Below the pieces are notes generated by a model. That model was given only the letters and a program-made list of their open reading frames with translations. It made no database searches and was not told the origin of the DNA. Below, one piece after another: positions 23,482-34,276 of a stretch of DNA of 64,000 bases. The stretch covers positions 1 to 64,000 of the forward strand of contig JANBPT010000031.1 of NCBI GenBank assembly GCA_027575765.1. Direction: 5' to 3'. Origin of the DNA: Tieghemiomyces parasiticus. Taxonomy: Eukaryota > Kickxellomycota > Dimargaritomycetes > Dimargaritales > Dimargaritaceae. Both the position numbers and the translations under genes were made by a program. How positions within the stretch are numbered: the stretch's first letter is position 1; each line of letters opens with the position of its first letter.

Positions 23482-23841
23482 CCTGACCAGCTTACCGCGG
23501 TAGCTCCTTACGCAGGCCTAATTTCCTTATCCACACCAAAACCCCCATGTTTTCTCCTAAACGGTTCACACGTGCACTCAAATGTAATCCAAAGGATATA
23601 GGATCCTACGCGTTTAGTGTTAATACAGATGGTATAAAGGATCGTTATCTCTTGTACTCCTACCCAGATGACGACCGATAACCGGTCATACTAAATCAGT
23701 ACAGATGGCCATACCAGTCAAGCTTATAAAAAATAAACATAGAGGAGGTATGTCGCACATATGATCTAGAAGGTGTTAACGAGGGGGAAGAAGGAGAGAG
23801 GTTAGAGACAATTGAGACATCCGATCCACACCCGCGCCCCT
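23482..23841. other. Short convergent intergenic region
   Basis: 360 bp between the stops of the NAD kinase (+) and the GID4-like gene (-). It should hold both 3' UTRs. Nothing else is seen. Confidence 0.5.
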
Positions 23842-26022
23842 TTAAGCGATGGTAAGGGCCGGGAAAGTTTGGCCACTCCCACCCGCTTTATCCGGTTTGA
23901 GACGGAGGTGTTGGTAGGGCCGACACTGGTGGTCGTGATAGTAACCCTGGATGGCCCCGTCGCGCCGCCGCATGCAGATGTAATAGAACCCAGCGATGGT
24001 GAGGCTGTTATCGGCCTGGGTGCAGTCGGTGAAGAAGCGTTCCTTCCACCGCATCAAAATGTAGTCCTGGTCGACCTCGCGGAGTAGCGCCGGGGTAAAC
24101 GCCTCGAGGCGCTCACCCGGGTGTCCGTGGGCCAACGGACGGAGGGCGCGGAAGAGCAGCCACATGGTCCGGTCGTTGGCTGACGTGGCATGCCACTTGC
24201 GGGTATGCAGGCCCCGCGTCTTGAAATCCAAAATCTCCCCGTCCCAGTAGGTTGTCACCTTGGATGAGCTGGCCTTGGGTACGTCCACCGACTGCATCGT
24301 CCCGGCCAGCCATCCGCGGGCGTGGTCCACCCGGTCAATCGTGACACGGACTTCCCACTCTGACAGCTCGCCAAAGTCGTATGGGGGACCCTGGTCGGTG
24401 GCCTGCTTGCCACGGAACCGCGCACCCGGCCGCAGAAAGCTGCACTCTGAGGTCGGATGCGGGACCGGTAGCGGCTGGGCGGGACCCTCAGTCCGGCCGC
24501 CTGCCGGCGTCTTGTGTACCAGATCCTCGGTAGTTTGGTGGGGGCGGAGGGACCGGCCGTGACGGTGGGCAAAGGGTGAGCGCCGGGCGGGGTTGGTATG
24601 GGCTCCACCGGCCAGGAGGGCGCGGGTCCGGAGGTGGTGGCGGTTCTGTCGGTAGCGCGGCGTGTCCTCCTCATTGCCGGAGCCACGCCGATTGGCCCGG
24701 TAGAGAGCTTCCCACACGGAGGAGTTCACGGCATCTGGACGGCCGTTGAGCAGGGCGGGGACACCAGTGCCGCTGCGGGTGGTGTGGCTCAGGTTGTCGG
24801 CCCCGGCTTGTAGCCGGGCAATCATGGACCGGTAGGCAGCCGTGGCGGGCGCCATTCCCCGAAGTTGGTCCCGGCTGTGCATGCGGTCAGCCTCGTTGAC
24901 CGGCCCGTCGGGCGCGGGTTGCTGGGTTGCCGGCGGGTGGGTGCTCAAAGCGAAACGGTAGCCGGTAGGGCTGTCCTCACTGCCGGGGGAATCGTTGCCG
25001 CTCCCGCGCGACGGAGCGGAGGACGGGTCGGTGAGATGGCGACTCCCCCCTCGGCGCAGAGTAATGGTAGGGTTACTTGGGAAAATCATGCGGTCGCGGA
25101 GATGCTCGGGTAAGTTACTCCCTGGCCGTCCGGCGTTGTCCCGGATGGTCGGAAGCTGCGGCGACCGGGCAGGGGACGAGGCATCAGAGCTGTCCGAGGC
25201 GCCGGCCACAAGGCTGCGGGTCAGGGACGAATAGGCCTGACCGCCGCGGGTAAGTGTGTCGATCGTGGCCCGGAGGGACGGTCCCGCGGCCGGGAGGCGC
25301 CGGCTCCGACCCAGGAGCGGCCGCTGGTCGAGCCGGCCAAATTCGCGGGGGTCCGCTGGCGGAACTACATCGGTCTCGGTCTCGCTACTGCTGCTGTAAC
25401 TCAGACCGTAGCCGCGGTGCCGGTCAATCCCGGCGTTGGCCTCCACCTCCGAGTCGGAAGGAGCCAGTTCGCGCGCCATGTTGAGAATCTGAATCCCGAG
25501 CTCGTAGTTGGTGGGCAGCCGGTCGTCTGCGGTGCTGCTGCCTTCACTGTACCCACTTCCGCTACTGCTACCGCTGCTGTTGGTGTCCGACCCACTGTGG
25601 CTGTCCCCGGCCTGGGCCACGGCCGCCGAACTGCCATTCCGACGACCCTGCTGCCCTGCCAATTCCTCTGCCGCGACCACATCCATCATGTGGCGGAGGG
25701 AGTCCCCGGCCGCGTCCATGTCCATCAGATCGACGTCCGCGTGGTCCATTTCACGGGCGTAGAGCCAAGCAGCCGAGTTGTTCATGGCGTAGACCGGCCA
25801 GGCCTCGTCCGCATCACTGGGCGGGTCGTCGCTGGGTGAGCGCAGGGGCCGTGCACGGGAAGCCGTGGGGAAATTAACCTCGATCTCGGACTGGAAGGTC
25901 ACCGGCCCACTGTCGTCAGCGGCACTAGTCCGGCGCGGCGGTCGGATGCGCAGCTGCTCGCTGGGCGCCCACGGTCGGTGGGAGCGGCGGGACTGGCGCT
26001 GAGACGGAAAGCGGCGCGGCAT
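23842..26022 (-). CDS. GID4: GID4/Vid24-like degron receptor with long disordered N-terminus
   Basis: 726 residues from the ATG at 26022. This is the first ATG in a frame that runs 249 bp further upstream but only to a TTG. The C-terminal 200 residues, from about 529, form a Vid24 domain: SFLRPGARFRGKQ, WEVRVTIDRVDHARGWLAG, TYWDGEILDFK, RKWHATSANDRTMW, DYILMRWKERF, and LTIAGFYYICMRRRDGAIQGYYH. In yeast Gid4 and human GID4 this beta barrel recognises N-terminal proline degrons for the GID/CTLH E3 ligase, which destroys gluconeogenic enzymes when glucose returns. The first 520 residues or so are Ser, Arg, Asp and Pro rich and look disordered. Known GID4 proteins are about 300-360 residues, so this extension is unusual. 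It could also be a diverged GID10/11-type paralogue. Confidence 0.86.
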   Translation of the reverse strand: MPRRFPSQRQSRRSHRPWAPSEQLRIRPPRRTSAADDSGPVTFQSEIEVNFPTASRARPLRSPSDDPPSDADEAWPVYAMNNSAAWLYAREMDHADVDLMDMDAAGDSLRHMMDVVAAEELAGQQGRRNGSSAAVAQAGDSHSGSDTNSSGSSSGSGYSEGSSTADDRLPTNYELGIQILNMARELAPSDSEVEANAGIDRHRGYGLSYSSSSETETDVVPPADPREFGRLDQRPLLGRSRRLPAAGPSLRATIDTLTRGGQAYSSLTRSLVAGASDSSDASSPARSPQLPTIRDNAGRPGSNLPEHLRDRMIFPSNPTITLRRGGSRHLTDPSSAPSRGSGNDSPGSEDSPTGYRFALSTHPPATQQPAPDGPVNEADRMHSRDQLRGMAPATAAYRSMIARLQAGADNLSHTTRSGTGVPALLNGRPDAVNSSVWEALYRANRRGSGNEEDTPRYRQNRHHLRTRALLAGGAHTNPARRSPFAHRHGRSLRPHQTTEDLVHKTPAGGRTEGPAQPLPVPHPTSECSFLRPGARFRGKQATDQGPPYDFGELSEWEVRVTIDRVDHARGWLAGTMQSVDVPKASSSKVTTYWDGEILDFKTRGLHTRKWHATSANDRTMWLLFRALRPLAHGHPGERLEAFTPALLREVDQDYILMRWKERFFTDCTQADNSLTIAGFYYICMRRRDGAIQGYYHDHQCRPYQHLRLKPDKAGGSGQTFPALTIA

Positions 26023-27340
26023 TGGACAGATAGGGTCACAAGAGTGCCAGGGGGGCCGAAGAATGGGCTCAATAGCGAGGCGAGGGAAATGGCGCGGTCG
26101 GTTTCGAAGGCAATCAAGGTGAGAGTTGAGGCGAAGGTCAGAGCTTTCGGAATGGGTTAGGGGCGGATAGGTACGGAGGCCAAAAGTGTGGAGCGAGAGA
26201 GCGACACGACCAGGAGATGCAGGTGAGGGCTGCAATGGGAATGAGAGCAGGCAGAGCGTAAAGCCAAGCAAGGTAGCTCAGTGGCCAGGAGGGGCGGATA
26301 TTGGCTGGTGGTGGGGACAGGGTGGAGAGGTGCAGGCGGAAGCGGCTGGCAGGAGAGAGGTCGATGAATTCACACCCATGGGGGGGGGGGTATGGGGTAT
26401 GGGGTGGGCGAATATGGGGGGCTGGCGTGAGTTTGACAACGGAAGGAAATCAGCGCGACCTATGGAAAGGGGCGTAAGGGAGCTCAGAAGAAACACGCGT
26501 GCGCCAGCTAGGAGAGGAGGGGCTGGGAAGGTCAGTGCTAGGGAAATGAAGGCGATTGCCTTACAAACAAGAAGGTGGCACCTCGCCATTGCCAAGCCAT
26601 TCAATCTCCCTCGTTCTAACCACGCTAGAGCAATCGGCCAAGTGGGAGGGCCCGTTGAGGAGACGCCACAGCGCGTTGATCTGGTAGGAATGAGTCATTG
26701 AGGTTAACCATCTGCTTGCGAGGGCGAGGCACGTGAATAGCTGGGGCGTTGGTTTGGCTCGCGGCGTCTGATAGGGTATATATCGGTGCAAGAAGGATGC
26801 CTTGCGGACCCGCTAGCGGTGTGCTGGCGAACAGTTCGGGCCTACATGCCCGGCTCTGGCTAAACAACATGGCAAGCACCGGTCACTGACCATCATTGGT
26901 TGTCACCCGTGCCACCCGGGAAGTAACAGGGGTGGGCGCCTATTTGGAAGGCCATCTGTAGCTGACGTCCCGGTCATGGTCGTTTAATACAGCAGTCACA
27001 GGATGCTTATAAAACCATTAGCGCGGCTTTGCTAGTAAAGGGGATGGGTGGAAAGTGTCTCCCCGTGCAGAATCGCCAGTTAACAAGAGGGGGGGCTAGG
27101 CCTGGAGGGCGAAAGCAGGAACGGACGCGCAAGTAGGGGAGAAAGCATGCAGGGCCCAGATAGTTCTCTTCACAAGGACGACAAAGCAAGCCAATTACAC
27201 ATCAGATGGTATCCTAGACAGTAGGGCAGGAAATAAAGCTTTATTGATAATTATCCCGGTCTGGCTCGTACCCGATTAGTAATTTCCCAGAAAGATCCTA
27301 GTGACCCAGCCACAGAATAGTGTCCGGATAAACCTTGGGA
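26023..27340. other. Intergenic and upstream region of the GID4-like gene
   Basis: About 1.3 kb. It contains the non-ATG upstream extension of the GID4-like frame, G-rich stretches near 26380-26420, and a minus-strand TATA-like element at about 26775. An A-box-like TAGCTCAGTGG at about 26274 has no matching B box and is not a tRNA. No gene is supported. Confidence 0.4.
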
Positions 27341-28490
27341 CTACTCGGGGAGGGGGACGTGCTTCTCACGGGCGAGGAAATCCGTGAATGAGGTCAGCTT
27401 GCCGAACGTCTTTTCAGTCTTGGTGAGATCGAGCTCAGAGCTATACCCAAAGTCGCGGTAGTACTGGAACATCTGGTTGTAGTCTTCGATACCGTAGAAG
27501 GGATGCTTGGCCTGTTCTTCGGGGGTCAGCTGGCGGACACGGATATCTTTGTGAGTAAACTGGGACAGTTGGCTGATCAGCGCGTCAAAGGTGGAGAACC
27601 CGGAAGCAATGAGGTACTCCTGGCCGACGGTCTTCTCAGGGTGGAGGAAGCTGTAGGAAGCGCAGCGACCGATATCAGCGGCGACATCCACGATTGGCAC
27701 TGTTGTATCCCCCGGAACGGGTAGCAGGAACTCGTATGCGTCGGCCCCCGACTTCTGATACACGATGGGGACTGTCGTCAGGTTGTTCATGTAGTAGCCC
27801 AGGTTGAAGAAAGTAGTTGGCAGACCGAGCTCGCGCATGTAGTCGGCCACCACGGCCTTGTCGTCAAAGTGCTGGACCCCTTTGTATTTGCCGCCGGACA
27901 ACTTGTTCGCGCTGGGCAGAGTGCTAAACACCACATGTTTCACTCCCGCGCGCTGGCTAGCGTCGGCGATATTCTTACCCTGGTCGGTTTCGGGATGCGC
28001 CCTCTTGGCCTGCATATCCTGATAGGTCGTAGCGAAAACGCCATGGACGCCTCGGAAGGCCCGATCCAGCGTCACTGGATCGTAAACGTTGCACTCGACG
28101 GCCTCGGCACCGCGTGCCGTTAGGGCCTTAGCCGAGTCCGATTGGGCATTGCGGGTAAGTGCCCGCACGGCAAAATGACCGGACTGGAGGAGAGCACTGA
28201 CAACAGAGCCACCTGATGGTACAGATCAAGGCGAGTGCGGTAGGGCGGGAGATAATCAGAAGGTTTAGCTAAAAAAATAAGTATGGAAGGATTTCTTATC
28301 CGTAAACGTGTGTTGCGACCTGGCCTCAAATGTACCAAACCTAGCGCGGTACCACACAAATAAAGCGTTCTCTTCATTATCAACGGTTAGCTGTGGTATT
28401 ACGGGTGTACGGCAGCGCTACGGCCTACGTGTCCGTACCTTGGGTGCCAGTGGCACCGACGACGGCAATAATGGGTTTAGGATCGGTCAT
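27341..28490 (-). CDS. NmrA-like NAD(P)-binding protein, 2 exons
   Basis: Rossmann-fold protein of the atypical SDR NmrA/HSCARG family. Exon 1 is 28439-28490, from the ATG at 28490; exon 2 is 27341-28212, starting GGSVVSALLQSG. The 226-bp intron has donor GTACGG and acceptor CAG, phase 1. The product is 307 residues, typical for the family. The dinucleotide motif GATGTQG is at about 12-18. Later signatures are RALTRNAQSDSAKALTARGAE, GVHGVFATTYQDM and GVKHVVFSTLPSANKLSGG. The usual active-site YxxxK of classical SDRs is not evident, as in NmrA sensors. Family members bind NADP and may act as redox sensors or reductases; the substrate here is unknown. A start at 28168 would be GTG and lacks the Rossmann motif. 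Confidence 0.9.
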
Positions 28491-30205
28491 GGCTACGGTG
28501 GTGGGAGGTAACAGGCTCGGTAGATGCTTAATAAGGTGGTGAGGGAATGGCCAAGCAAAGAGGTGATATCGACTCCAAGTCATAAGCTGGTGACTCTTTT
28601 TAAATGGTCAGCCGAGCGAACAAGGTAGCTTGTTTTACTTAGAGACCTTGGCGGGGTCACCAGACTGCCCTGGGCTACGCGGCATTCTCCGTCACTCCTA
28701 GCGTTTCTCCATCTTAGTGTTTCACCCTCTAAGCCCTGAGCTCTATGGCGTCTCACCCTGAGCATCTAATCCTCCCGACACGGCCTTTGCGCAGTACAGC
28801 TGTAGCCCATCCCCGTAGGTCAACCAAGTGTCGCTAGCGATTACCCGATTCAGTGAAAATCTGGCAGGGAACTGCAGCTCGGATAGTTAGTTCTGATGGT
28901 CCAATTCGTTACGGGGCTCGATCAATCCGCCAATGAGCAGACTACTCGGGAGTGGTATAGGAGATGGTGGTTATGCCAGCTTTTATGTAATTTGAGTGAA
29001 GCGTGAACTGGCTTAGTAAGATACACGTCAGCAAGGATGCCTTTTGGGTATCCACCAATCCCTGATTCGGGATGGTAAATCATTCTCCATAGTTCCAGAA
29101 CGGTCTCAATAAGGCATAAGCCCGAATTGGCACAGGAATACGTATGGCTATTCCCCCCACCGTCTAACGCTCTACGCAGGGGGGGGGGGGGGGTCCAGGG
29201 CTGGTAGACCTTAGCCACTGACTTACTCCAGACTGCCAATTTCAGTGAGGGATTGATCACCGACCGAGGACAGTAGCGTGCAGCCTACTCTTTTAACCTC
29301 GCTTAAAAGTAGGGTTTTGGCTCGACTTCAATGCAGCAGGCTGGGGGCTGACCTGTTGTCACCAAGATCATACATACGCATCACCTCGGACTGAAATCAG
29401 TACAATGTTGGCTCCACACCGGCAAATTCAACTCAATGGCACACGACCGTGTGCCATGGCGATGCTGGTTGTTTTTCCTCCGATTTAATGTTATGTACAA
29501 TAGAGGCTCCGATAAACCAGACTTGGAACGGGGGGGCGCCGCTTGTTCTTATGTATAAGCACCGTGTATGATCAAGTCGCTGTGTGGTTGTCGTCTATCA
29601 TACGGCCGCCCTACTCCTCCAACCATCTACTATGCACTCCTCATCATTTTAATCTACATTAGCACATGTAGTACCGATCTCAGTGAAAGACTGATCGGAT
29701 ACAGGCCATAGCGATGACGGGGTGGAGATGATGGAAATGAAGTACGCCATGAGAGACTTGGGAGGTTGTGGGTATATCAACTTCTGAACCAATTGCCGTA
29801 ACTAAGTATTGGTTATCCAAAATGAGCGATACGCCGAAAGCTATGCTCCGATTGCTCGCAATTGTTGCCTCTTGAGGCCAATCATTAAACACAGTTGGTG
29901 TTGCTCAAATATCACGTTAAAAAGTACATTTGTTATACAGATAGGTGCAAGGCCCCTTAAAAGATTGTGCAAATTCAAATTAAAGACCTTTGAACCTAGC
30001 TCGGCTTTGAAACCTCACACCAGTCGACCCGGCCGTCTTAGTTAACGATGAGCCCGGACCGCATGTGGTAAATTTATTAACAGCATAGGAAACGAAATTA
30101 GAAAAATAACCACCACCAGGGCTGATGAGAACGTGGAAGTCTAACCATTATGCTCATATTACCCCTCACTCCTTAACCTCTCCCTTTTTTTATTAAGTAG
30201 AATCT
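28491..30205. other. Intergenic, no gene recognised (about 1.7 kb)
   Basis: Frames are short and none is convincing. It contains the 15-G tract at 29179-29193. The bases just above 28490 are the promoter of the NmrA-like gene, and the bases below 30206 are the MTR4 3' UTR. Confidence 0.4.
29179..29193. repeat. Homopolymer of 15 G
   Basis: Longest homopolymer I noticed in this region. Such tracts are prone to length variation and sequencing error. Confidence 0.8.
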
Positions 30206-33200
30206 TTAGAGGTACAAACTAGCGGCGAAAATAATGTCACGCTTAATCTTGACGATGGCCTCGGTGAACTTGGTCTCGAGCTCAGTGTTACCAATACTCT
30301 TAGCGGCGGCGCACATTTGGCGTAGCAGTTCCTCGAGGCGCCGGAACGCGCGGATGAGAGATCCTTCAAACACGTCGGTCATTTTACAAATCTGGGAGAA
30401 GGAGGCACCGTGGGCCCAGGCGTACACGACATCCATGATGGCCGGTTTGAACGAGCCGACGTAGTCGTCCTCGTTGATAGTCAGCTTGGATTCGAGGCAG
30501 ACGCGGGCGACGAGGCGGGCGGCCTCCTGCATGACGTTGAGCGGCTCGGCGAGCTCGGCCTTCAGCCGCGATGCGTCGTCATTGGACTTCTCCTGGAACA
30601 CGAAGCAACTGAGCAGGGCTGCCGTCTGCTCCGGGGTGAGCTTGTTGAAGACGCCGTTGAACATCATCTCGGTCAGTAGAAGCTCGTCTCCGGAGCTAAT
30701 CTCACACGCCACACGACCCTTCACTTCAATGACCTCGCCTGCAGTGACGTGGCCCAGGCGGCGGAGGACGCGCTTGCGGCACTTGAGCTCGTCGAGCTGG
30801 GCAACGGCGTTGGCGGCGGCGATCTGCTGGTTAAGATCCCGGATCTCGTCGCCCGCGGCCACCTTGGCCTCGTAGAGGACGAGGCGTTCCGGAAGGGTTG
30901 GGTCATCCGCCAACGGGTGTTTACGCAGTCGATCCTCCAGCATGTCAACGCGCTGCACGAGCGCCTTGAAACTGGGCTCCTTGATGTTCATGTTTTCGAT
31001 GGGGTCTAGCTGCGGGAGACCGTCCGGGAACCGACGTTGTACCTCGGCGACCTGGGCCATGAGCTTCCGGCGCGCCCCAGGGGCGTTTAGGTCCCGCGGC
31101 AGGTGGAGCCGGACGCTACTCAGCTTGGTGATGGTAGACAGGAGAGCTGGCACGGTGAGGGCCGTGGCGGTTCCCTCGTCCAGGCTGCTGTAGGGTTCCA
31201 CGCTGGCGGTTCCGGACTGGTCAGCACCGGCTTCGACCTTCGACCCGGCCCGGCAGTTGAGCACCACGTCAACCACGTACTGCTCGGCCTCGTTCTCCGG
31301 GGCGGCTGTGGCGTCGGTGCGGTTGGCAGCAGTCCGGGGTGGGGCGGGCCGCTTGCGAAAGTTGACCACGGCCCCCCAGCCGAAGTTGCGCCCCTCGTGT
31401 TCGATGGCCACCAAACGCCCCGGCTGCAAGAAAGGTAGGCAGAACTTAGGGTGGGTCATGACGGCCCGCATGTCGCCCAGGAAGGCGCGCAGCTGGGCCC
31501 GGAGTTGATAGACCTGGGTGACGGCCGGTTCATCGTCGATAACGATGGCGTCACGCTCATCCTTGAGGGCAGCCAGACGCTGCTCCATGACCGGCACGCG
31601 GGCGGTATTTTGGAACTGGTAAAAGCACTTCTTGAGCATGTACTCGGGGCTGACACCCTCCACACGCATCAAGTTAAGAATCATATTGTAGGAGAGGTGG
31701 AACGCCGAATTGAGCGGGTCGGCCTGGCCCTTGATCATCTCCTTGGCGCTGGCCGGTTCCATCTTCTCGCCGAGCATGAGGATGACAATTCCGCGGTCGT
31801 CGAGACCACGGCGACCGGCACGGCCGCTCATCTGAATGTACTCCCCAGACGACACCCAACGGAAGGTCTTACCGTCGAACTTGCGGGCGTTGGTAAACAC
31901 CACCGTTTTGGCCGGCATGTTGAGGCCGATGGAGAAGGTTTCGGTGGCGAACAGGGTCTTGATGAGACCCTCCTGGAACAGGATCTCGATGACCTCCTTC
32001 AGGATGGGCAGCAGGCCGGAGTGGTGAATGCCAATGCCGCGTTTGAGTAGGGGCAAAATGTGCTCAATCTGTGGCAAGTTGCGGTCCTCCTCCGACAGAG
32101 AGGTGATGGCGTTCTTGAAGATGCGTTCCACGGTGTCTGCCTCGGTCGGGGTGTTAAGGTCGAGCTTACTCATCTGCAGAGCGTAGCCTTCGCAGTCGCG
32201 TCGGCTGAAGCTGAATACGATGACTGGCTGGTAGTTTTTGGTCATGATCATCTTGATGATCTTGTAGATATCGCTGGGACCCTTACTGGCCCCGCCAGAG
32301 GTCCCGCCTTTCGAACCCCCGGCGGCCGGCTGATCCTTGTTGGACCCAATACTGGTAATGGCCTTCTGGAAGTTATCGTCCCGGAATTGACCCTTCTCGT
32401 CCACCACGAGATGAATCCCGTCACCGCCCCCGGGGAACAGATAGTGCTGAAGCGGGGTGGGCCGGAAGTTGGTGTACACGACGTGGCAGGGCTGGTGGTG
32501 CATCTCACAGATCCACTCGGCGAACTGGAGGGCGTTGGGGATGGTGGCCGATAGGAACACGTAGTGAACCTGGTCCGGCAACATAATGAGGGTCTCCTCC
32601 CATACCACGCCGCGCTCGGCGTCACGCATGTAGTGCACCTCGTCAAAGATGACCCAGGCCACTTCGCGCATGACTTCAGATCCGCGGTACAGCATGGACC
32701 GCAGAATCTCGGTCGTCATGACGAGGCAACTGGCACTCGGGTTGATGGTCACGTCACCCGTCATGAGGCCGACATCACCAAACTCCTCGGACATCTCGCG
32801 AAACTTTTGGTTGGAGAGGGCCTTGATGGGCGAGGTATAGATGACGCGCTGCTTGTCCCGTAGGCACTGCGCGATCGCGTACTCAGCCACCACCGTCTTA
32901 CCGGCACTCGTGTGGGCCGCGACCAGCACCGACTCGTTACGCTCGATACTGGCAATGGAGACGCGCTGGAAAGGATCCAAGGTGAACGGGTAGGTCCGGG
33001 CGGGGACCTCCGGGGATTTGTGTTGTGAGATGGGCACGTAGGGGTAGTTGGGCGGAACGGCAACTTGGTGTCGGACCTAGCATATCGAAGAGGTGTCGAC
33101 AGTAGAAAGTAGTGATCAAGTGTGAGGAAGGTTAAACGCGGAACGTTAGAAGCAGAGGGCTAAAAGGTATAGGGGATAAAGGCCACACGTAAGCACATAT

Positions 33201-33649
33201 ATATATATATACTTGTTTTTGTGGTTTACTAAACAGGGCACGGGGGGGCCGCGGTACTCATACCGTAGCCCCTTCCGTGTGGCTCTTAACGAACGACTTA
33301 CCATATGGTTCAGTTTGAGGGACTCGCCATCCTGACTAGGGTCCAGACCGCCGGGGGCGACCTCGCGCACGAGGTCCTCCTCGAACTCATCGGCAACGGC
33401 GAGGTCGGGCGTAATGAGCTTGGTTTTTTTGCTCACAGGCTCGTCGGTAGGTTCTGTCGGCCCGTCGGCGACGGCGGCAGTGACATCGCCGCCATTCGGG
33501 GTGGCGGAGTCGGCCGACGAGGCCTTGCGCTTAGCCGGCTCCGATGCGGCATCGGCAGCAGTCGCGGCACTCAGGTCGAAGGTAACCGGGGCGATCGGCT
33601 CTTGGGCCTCGAAGGCTTCAAAAAGCGCGTCAGTATCGTCGGAAAACAT
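30206..33649 (-). CDS. MTR4: ATP-dependent RNA helicase MTR4 (Ski2-like DExH), 2 exons
   Basis: Nuclear helicase of the TRAMP/exosome pathway that unwinds and feeds RNA to the exosome. Exon 1 is 33302-33649 (116 codons) and exon 2 is 30206-33076; the 225-bp intron has donor GTAAGTCG and acceptor CTAG. The total is 1072 residues, near yeast Mtr4 (1073). After an acidic, disordered N-terminus comes [19 protein letters not shown], then Walker A AHTSAGKT at about 170-177, DEVH at about 261-264, SATIPN, and motif [12 protein letters not shown] at about 531-540. The arch/KOW insertion follows (from about 630), then the winged helix and C-terminal DSHCT domain ending in [10 protein letters not shown] Gly/Ser-rich insert ([14 protein letters not shown]) sits between the RecA domains. 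The arch region places it as Mtr4 rather than cytosolic Ski2. Confidence 0.96.
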
Positions 33650-34276
33650 GGCGCCCGGGGTTCAAACAGAGATGGGTTAAAGGGGGGGAACGATGGTCGT
33701 GAAACTGGTGAACAATGGCGGCGCATGCGACCGCTCTTCCGAGGGTAATTACAATGGTATGCTATGCCAACGGGAATCCGCGAACCTCGTCACTATGCTT
33801 TGCTTTTTTTTTTCTACGAATCACATGGCTATGCAGCTTTGGTAGCCAAAACCAGGTGAAGGCTTCGCCCGCCCCGTCGGTCCAATAGCAGAAAACACCT
33901 CTGTTAGGCGCCCGTGGACGGTAGGTGTTTCATTAATATCACATGATTTAACTCGGCTAACACGGCAGGATCTAGCAACGCGAGGAGACCTACTAAGGTA
34001 CGAAAGTTTACGACGTACATAGGATAACTATCTACACCCGGCATTAACATACTAGCATGGACATGGGGCTGGCAATAGAGGGATGGCTAAGGGTGATTGA
34101 TACGATGTAAAATTAGGTGCCCATAACATTCATGAAAAAAAAAACACTCCAAAACGCAAAAACGGTAAAGACGAATGAAATTGTATAATCCCTTCTAAAT
34201 ATCCTTGCTTAGTAAATATAGAGTAGACGGTACTACTTCGGCCAAACTCCTATTGCCTCGACGACAATCCACTTGG
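33650..34276. other. Intergenic, MTR4 upstream and KDM3-like 3' region
   Basis: 627 bp between two minus-strand genes. It should hold the MTR4 promoter and the terminator side of the demethylase gene. No gene seen. Confidence 0.45.

Noticed and set aside
26023..26271. Upstream extension of the GID4-like frame
   Set aside because: It starts at TTG; the first ATG in frame is at 26022.
26270..26340. A tRNA-like A box (TAGCTCAGTGG) near 26274
   Set aside because: No GGTTCRANYCC-like B box follows at the right distance, and the arms do not pair, so no tRNA is supported.
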